This document shows positions 61,349 through 64,000 of a DNA stretch of 64,000 nucleotides, piece by piece (position 1 is the first letter of the stretch; every line of letters starts with the position of its first letter). Under the pieces are notes generated by a model. The model saw only the letters and a list, made by a program, of their open reading frames with translations, did not search any database and was not told where the DNA came from. Source of the stretch: Cerrena zonata. Lineage: Eukaryota; Basidiomycota; Agaricomycetes; Polyporales; Cerrenaceae. Location of the stretch: contig JASBNA010000002.1 of assembly GCA_038087015.1 (NCBI GenBank), positions 1,550,001-1,614,000 on the forward strand. Reading direction: 5' to 3'. Position numbers and translations under genes: made by a program.

Positions 61349-62939
61349 GTTTCGTTTCTTGCACTGAGTATGTTCCACCCGTTAGCATTGCATTGTCGTC
61401 ATAGTATGTACTAGTAACCGTAAAGTTTCGATCTAGGATGTTTTAACTTCGGCTATTTCGCCTAATAATGACTATCTTCTTGCCACCGCGTCCGCCCTCT
61501 CTGCCTCATGTTCGTCTCCATGGGCACCGTGGAACACACACTCGCGGGAGAACAGGAAGGACGCACTCAATGCGCACTACAATTTAAATTGCAATACCGA
61601 CATGAACATAGTAATTGGGCGGGACTATTCGAGAGGTAAGTAAACCTTACAGCTTAGGGACCCTATAGAACTGACAGCGGTATCAAATATCCATCGGAAA
61701 CTTCCTTTTGAGATGAAATAGAGATGTATTTGGTAAGGATTGTCATACTCAAGTCACACTTGACGACCGCTGTCAAAAGAGGACCTGGATTGACCGGTGG
61801 GCCTTGGAGTTTAGATGAGATCCAATGGGAGATCCAAACAACTTTATAAATATGATCCTACCTGCAAGCTAGAAGCCTGTTTGAGATGGATGGAAACCGA
61901 GATCTGTACCACTTCATCTTGGCGGAGGCACGGAAGGTGGAGCAAACTTCACACCGAGCACTAATGCTTCTTCACATTCTAGAACGCCGTCATCCTACCG
62001 CCTATACGCGGGCCTTCTGCGGATCCTAGAATGCCGTTTATAGTAGAAATTTAAATACTCACGTATACCAAGAGGAAATGAGATTTGGTAATATTTCGAA
62101 TTGTGTGGGGAGGGATAGTTATGCGGGACATGGTGAGTTCAAGGGTGAAAAACAGAGCACGGGTAAAGCCCAGAGGTTCCTTTTACAGGGAAGGCCATCA
62201 TACTGATGTATAGATGGTGGGCCCGCAATGAATCGATCTTCAGATCCAAGCACCTTTAGTACCTCGCCGGAGATAGGATTTTGGTCAAGGATCTTCGAAC
62301 TGGGGAGCTGGCCCGATCACCAGACCATGTTCTCGGTGTTCTTGCTGGAACCTGTCATACCATTATTAATATTCCAAGGAAGTTGTTGGGCGGAACGAGC
62401 GCCGGAGCTGATGAGCAAGATGAATGCCCGACATGGCCATGTTCGTTTTGGATTATTAATTATTGGTAAGCCTGAGGCGAGCGAGCTATACATAATGGGT
62501 CCGTCGTGACACTGGGTATAGAGCCCCTTATGTTGGATGTCCTCGTTTGTTCGCGTTGTGTTGTCGGCTAGGGTCGCTGTCGGGTAAAGTATTCCGAGGT
62601 GATACTAACGACGTCGCCGGTCCAAGTGCGGTCAAAGGTATGTAAGTTTTTGATATTGTGGAGCAAGTATTCATCATCGGTGCATCCCTCGATGAGGACT
62701 TCATAAAAGGCAACTTATGTATGAAGTTCTGGTTTTGAACGCTGTGCCAATCGATTGTGTGGTTCTAATGACCGACGGTACATGGTCCATTGCAGAACGA
62801 TTAATAACATAGATTAAAACCAGCATCTAAGAATACTCCTGCCGCCGCGGCATTATGTACATACGTAGATATTGGCAACCCTCAGGCCCACCGAGAGTTC
62901 TGACCCGATACATCCGCTGTGCCAATAAGCACGCCACGA
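61349..62939. other. Gene-poor stretch
   Basis: 1,591 nt, the longest stretch without a supported gene. Short open frames (for example 62228-62509) show no known family and no splice logic. It lies between family 2 copy B and the decayed prenyltransferase, so it may be relic sequence. Confidence 0.45.
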
Positions 62940-64000
62940 TCATTTACCACAAACTGTCGAGTAACTTTCTTGGTGAGTAAGGGGAAAGGAGGAAAGAGCG
63001 AATGGGCCGGATGACGCACACAAGTTGGAGAACCGTTCGACGGCGCATGCTTCTGGATTAGAGTAGGTTGTCACATCGAACTGGTTCTTCTTGATAGCCA
63101 AAGAAATATACACTTGGATTCCTGTTCGCGAAGCCAGTTCTCGATGAGAACCAAGGATTCTCTTCACTTTATCCACGTATGAATCGATTCGTTTGCTTCG
63201 GAACGATAACACGCCTCCATGCCCTCCACAATGGAGAGGTCATCCGAACAGTAATGTCGAACAGAGATAGAGCTTTAGCTTTAGGAATCGTTGGGGGTCT
63301 CCAACTTTCAACGCACGGTAGATACCCAACCCTCCAGCGAAATGACCATTAGCAGACCTTGCCGATGCAAGCGATACATCGTCCCAGCCCGGTACAGAGA
63401 TGTCCACTCGCATGACAAGGGCCCAGAGGGCTTCAAGAGCCTGGACGATCAATAGTGCACGTCGAGACAAACTCTCGGGTAAACCGGTCAGCGAAGCAGG
63501 CACTGACCTTCATCCCATCCCTCATTGCCGTGCCTCCGAGAATCCCATCCAAGGTCATCAACCTACGAACGGTGGAGAACGTTGTCGAAGGTGTGCACAC
63601 GTATACCTTGATCCGACCTTGAATTAGGTGAGAGCAGTCATTAGAAACGATCTCGACCTCTGGGTCGGCATCATCGGGGAGCAACTGGAAGAACCATATG
63701 GTTTCTATACACTTGCCGAAGTCAGATAGATTATACACATCAGAGAACGATGCACCAGATTACCTTCCCTCGGGCACAAAAAATGTTTTCAGCTTGGTGC
63801 TACCGTTGTGCTTGTCATCGAAACCTGCCGAGTTGAATGTGAGTAACCCAATGGGGATTCGGAACATGGATGTACCCGACCTATAAATTATTGGGATGCA
63901 TGCTTTGTCAGTGTCACAAATTTGTTTTCATGGTCAGTGGAGAAAGTGCAATTTACAGTCAAGGTTTCGTGGAGTATACGGAACCAAGTTGAATGGAGGC
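62940..64000 (-). pseudogene. DMATS-type aromatic prenyltransferase, decayed, cut by window edge
   Basis: C-terminal part of an ABBA-fold (dimethylallyl tryptophan synthase-like) prenyltransferase, a secondary-metabolism enzyme. Segments in order: STKLKTFFVPEG, VEIVSNDCSHLIQGRIKVYV, STTFSTVRRLMTLDG, LEALWALVMRVDIS, then GIQVYISLAIKKNQFDVTTY. These fit the alternating strands of the barrel. The frame is not intact. The splice phase after FFVPEG does not match the next segment. The join at 63474-63507 would need a 34-nt intron. A TGA at 63240-63242 interrupts the last part in frame. The family call is by pattern; the gene start is outside the window. Confidence 0.55.

Noticed and set aside
62228..62509. 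93-codon open frame, plus strand
   Set aside because: No known domain, and no exons that extend it.

Overview
This is a piece of nuclear DNA from a basidiomycete fungus, most likely a mushroom-forming agaricomycete. Genes are short and closely packed on both strands. Almost every one is cut by several introns of about 50-60 nt with GT..AG ends and CTRAY-like branch sites. The families fit this group: PIL1 eisosome protein, PRM10/ThrE membrane protein, GH5_7 mannanase, DPBB-domain secreted protein, leucine-rich F-box proteins, and two protein families I do not recognise. Species cannot be told from the sequence. About 32 protein genes were rebuilt exon by exon. For intact models the summed exon length is divisible by three and the splice phases agree. 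No tRNA, rRNA or CRISPR array was found.

Layout. 0-5.4 kb: partial KH-domain RNA-binding gene, RPL16, mitochondrial acyl carrier protein, mitochondrial ribosomal protein bL17, AIM6-like phosphodiesterase. 6-16.7 kb: PRM10, an unrecognised small protein (copy 1), an F-box/2EXR-like LRR protein, a four-helix membrane protein, NPC2, an ERI-like 3'-5' exonuclease, the unrecognised small protein (copy 2). 16.9-24.6 kb: a 20-exon GH5_7 mannanase, IPI1, a secreted DPBB protein. 25-37.5 kb: eIF3h, a ZRC1-like zinc transporter, MED5, a GRIP golgin, PEX14. 37.6-46.5 kb: mitochondrial EF-Tu, glycine cleavage H protein, complex I ESSS subunit, NAA40, RIO2, ELP4. 46.5-52 kb: two divergent F-box genes and TRM44. 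52-58.6 kb: an inverted-repeat element, PIL1, eIF4E, and unrecognised coiled-coil family member 1. 60-64 kb: coiled-coil family member 2 and a decayed DMATS-type prenyltransferase at the right edge.

Most genes are housekeeping: translation (RPL16, eIF3h, eIF4E, RIO2, IPI1), tRNA modification (ELP4, TRM44) and mitochondria (ACP, bL17, EF-Tu, GCV3, ESSS). They sit together as ordinary fungal genome order, not as an operon or cluster. The more unusual signals are two pairs of paralogous genes of unknown function, a 3-nt exon in the mannanase, a GC-AG intron, and several single-base frame breaks in conserved genes. PEX14 holds four of these breaks. They are either assembly indels or real decay.
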